Source: Streptosporangiaceae bacterium
GTDB taxonomy: Bacteria > Actinomycetota > Actinomycetes > Streptosporangiales > Streptosporangiaceae
Assembly: GCA_030045175.1 (NCBI GenBank)
Contig: JASIBM010000423.1
Span: 1 to 13,396 of the forward strand
DNA: 13,396 bases
Reading direction: 5' to 3'
The position numbers and the translations under genes are program-made. Positions 11,491 to 13,396 of this stretch are shown here, one piece after another (position 1 is the first letter of the stretch; every line of letters begins with the position of its first letter). The notes under the pieces were generated by a model, which saw only the letters and a list, made by a program, of their open reading frames with translations, searched no databases and was not told the origin of the DNA.

Positions 11491-13396
11491 CGCCGGGCGC
11501 CGTTGCCCGCGCCACACGGGGCGGGCTCACCCGCCGCCGCGTGCCAACCATCGTGATCGGGCTCGTGGTGCTCGTCTCCACCGCCGCGTCCGTCCTGGCG
11601 CTGGCCATCGTGGTGGACTCCAGCGCGCCGTTCGACCACGCCTTCGCCGCGCAACGTGGCGCGGACGTGGTGGCGACGATGGATTCCGCCAGGGCCAGCG
11701 ACGCGCAGCTGGACGCGACCAAGCACCTGCCGGGCGTGACCGCGGCGGCCGGCCCGTTCGCTCAGCTGACGATGACGCCAAGCGTGGACGGCCAGGGCCA
11801 GTGCTCGCCCACCGGGCCGTGCGTTCCACCAGGGCCGATCGGACCCCTGACGGTGGCCGGGCGTGCCTCGCCCGGCGGCGCGGTGGATGACGTCACGTTG
11901 CAGTCTGGCCACTGGGTGACCGGGCCAGGCCAGATCGTGCTGGACTCCGACGGATCAGGACCGCAGGCCGGCATCACCGTCGGAACCTCGCTGACGATCA
12001 CCGACGCGCCGGGGAAGCCCACGCTGACCGTCGTCGGCGTCGCCAGCTCGATCACCGGGTCGGCGGACGGGTGGGTGGTGCCGAGCGAGATCGCCGCGCT
12101 TCGCTCGGCGGCCACCCCGGCCAGCGCGCAGATGTTGTACCGGTTCGCCAGCGCGGGCACCTCGGCGGATCTTCGGGCGGATATGGCTGCGGTGGCCATG
12201 GCATTGCCGACAGGGGCGGTCATCGGCTCGCAGTCCTACCTGTCCGCCAAGGCCGCGGAGACAGGCAACGTCGCGCCGTTCGTGCCGTTCCTGTTCGCGT
12301 TCGGGATCATCGGGATGGTCATGGCGGTGCTGATCGTCGCCAACGTGGTAAGCGGCGCTGTGCTGGCGGGTTACCGCCGGATCGGCATCCTGAAGAGCAT
12401 CGGGTTCACCCCGGGCCAGGTGCTGGCCGCCTATACGGGGCAGGTAACCGTCCCGGCCGTTGCCGGGTGCGTCGCCGGAGCGATGGCCGGGAACCTGATC
12501 GCGGCCCCCGTGCTCGCGCAGCAGGCGGGGGTGTACCAGGTGGGGTCGCTGGGCGTGCCTGCCTGGGTCAACGCGGGAGTCCCTGTGGTCATGCTCTGCC
12601 TGGTGGCCGTGGCCGCCGTGCTGCCGGCGCTGCGTGCCGCCCGGCTGAGCGCGGTCCAGGCGATTGCGACCGGGCGGGCACCGCAAACCGGCCGCGGCTT
12701 CGCCGCCCACCGGCTGCTCGGCAGGCTGCGGCTGCCCAGGCCAGTGACGATCGGCTTGGCCGCCCCGTTCGCCAAGCCCGCCAGGACCGCGGTCACCCTT
12801 GTCGCAGTGCTGCTGGGCGCGGCCACGGTGACCCTGGCCGTCGGCCTCAGCACGTCGCTGCGCATGGTGGTGGCGGACTTGTCGCACGATCAGGCCCAGC
12901 AGGTCCAGATCGTCATCCCCGGCGGGCCATCCGGCCGGGTGCGAGCGATCGCCGGCCCCGGCAGCCCGCCCCAGCCATCGGCAGCCGAGGCACAGCGGGC
13001 GATCGAGACAGCTCTCCGCGATCAGCCAGGCACGCTGCGCTATGTGGCGGAGGCGGACGAGCAGGTCACGGTGGCGGGTTTGGCACAGCCGCTCACGCTG
13101 ACGGCCTACCGCGGCGACTCAGGCTGGACGGGCTACGCGATGATCAGCGGCCACTGGCTCACCAGCTCCGGCCAGGTGGAGGCGTCCGCGCAGTTCCTGA
13201 CGCTGACCGGCGACTCTGTCGGCGACACGATCACGATCGTGACCGGTGCCAGGCAGGTCAGCGCGCGGATCGTGGGCGAGGTCTTCAGCGGCCAGCCTCA
13301 GCTCATCGCTGACTGGCAGACGCTGGCTGCGGCCGAACCGAACGTCGCGCCCGGCCAGTACGACATCGGCCTGCGGCCAGGCACCAGCGAGCTGGC
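11487..13396 (+). CDS. FtsX/MacB-type ABC permease, C-terminus beyond the window
   Basis: At least 636 residues, still open at the right edge. A transmembrane helix at about 17-41 is followed by a large extracytoplasmic domain of the MacB periplasmic-core type (about 42-258). Three further helices lie at about 262-292, 320-343 and 357-385. The cytoplasmic segment between the first two of these has the YRRIGILKSIGFTPGQVL pattern that contacts the ATPase in FtsX-fold permeases. A second unit starts with a helix at about 434-458 and another extracytoplasmic domain that runs off the end. This is the usual duplicated layout of actinobacterial permeases of about 800 residues. The first external domain carries a Cys pair (C-SPTGP-C at about 109-115), possibly a disulfide. 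Substrate is not inferable from sequence; antimicrobial peptide or lipoprotein/envelope cargo is the common family role. Confidence 0.93.
   Translation, partial: MTPGAVARATRGGLTRRRVPTIVIGLVVLVSTAASVLALAIVVDSSAPFDHAFAAQRGADVVATMDSARASDAQLDATKHLPGVTAAAGPFAQLTMTPSVDGQGQCSPTGPCVPPGPIGPLTVAGRASPGGAVDDVTLQSGHWVTGPGQIVLDSDGSGPQAGITVGTSLTITDAPGKPTLTVVGVASSITGSADGWVVPSEIAALRSAATPASAQMLYRFASAGTSADLRADMAAVAMALPTGAVIGSQSYLSAKAAETGNVAPFVPFLFAFGIIGMVMAVLIVANVVSGAVLAGYRRIGILKSIGFTPGQVLAAYTGQVTVPAVAGCVAGAMAGNLIAAPVLAQQAGVYQVGSLGVPAWVNAGVPVVMLCLVAVAAVLPALRAARLSAVQAIATGRAPQTGRGFAAHRLLGRLRLPRPVTIGLAAPFAKPARTAVTLVAVLLGAATVTLAVGLSTSLRMVVADLSHDQAQQVQIVIPGGPSGRVRAIAGPGSPPQPSAAEAQRAIETALRDQPGTLRYVAEADEQVTVAGLAQPLTLTAYRGDSGWTGYAMISGHWLTSSGQVEASAQFLTLTGDSVGDTITIVTGARQVSARIVGEVFSGQPQLIADWQTLAAAEPNVAPGQYDIGLRPGTSEL

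Noticed and set aside
11955..12887. A 310-residue minus-strand open frame opposite the permease
   Set aside because: His/Arg/Gln-rich composition typical of antisense frames in GC-rich DNA; no family resemblance or ribosome-binding site.
12071..13312. A 413-residue plus-strand open frame inside the permease gene
   Set aside because: It is an out-of-frame shadow: Arg/Gly-rich with no hydrophobic segments, while the overlapping frame encodes a typical FtsX permease.

Overview
The window is very GC-rich with strong G/C bias at third codon positions. It carries a DUF574-type methyltransferase, a DesK/NarL-type two-component pair, fibronectin type III modules in a secreted protein, and TANNNT-type -10 boxes close to start codons. 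Together these indicate an actinomycete (Streptomyces- or Streptosporangiales-like). I cannot place it more finely from sequence alone. No tRNA, rRNA, CRISPR array or transposase was found, so it looks like ordinary chromosomal sequence.

Layout. (1) 1-2083, minus: a nearly complete oligopeptidase B (S9 family), cut by the left window edge only at its C-terminal tail. (2) 2195-3088, plus: a DUF574 / Methyltransf_19 SAM-dependent methyltransferase, divergent from the peptidase. (3) 3085-4233, minus: a two-gene operon with a membrane SPFH/band-7 protein followed by a 68-residue ribbon-helix-helix-like DNA-binding protein. The small gene and the methyltransferase end tail to tail and share one CTAG for both stop codons. 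(4) 4234-4544: a structured divergent intergenic region with an SPFH promoter flanked by TTGAT half-sites, a perfect 13-bp inverted repeat, a nested dyad, and a candidate promoter for the next gene. (5) 4545-8417, plus: a 1290-residue secreted mosaic protein with a signal peptide, three FnIII domains, a long unassigned beta-rich region, an Ig-like domain, a fourth FnIII domain, and eight C-terminal repeats that each carry one C-x5-C pair. (6) A 9-bp stem-loop lies between convergent genes. (7) 8453-10536, minus: a histidine kinase and NarL/LuxR response regulator with an ATGA start/stop overlap. (8) 10696-13396, plus: a MacB/LolD-type ABC ATPase and an FtsX/MacB-type permease, also overlapping by ATGA; the permease runs off the right edge.

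How the genes work together. The kinase/regulator pair and the divergent ABC exporter form a familiar actinobacterial arrangement in which the two-component system probably controls the transporter. The SPFH and RHH genes form one transcription unit, and the small protein is a reasonable candidate autoregulator of the half-sites in the SPFH promoter. The secreted repeat protein appears to be a stand-alone gene. The least-described items are the eight-repeat C-x5-C array, the SPFH-RHH operon with its promoter architecture, and the shared-stop convergent junction with a hairpin inside the coding 3' end.
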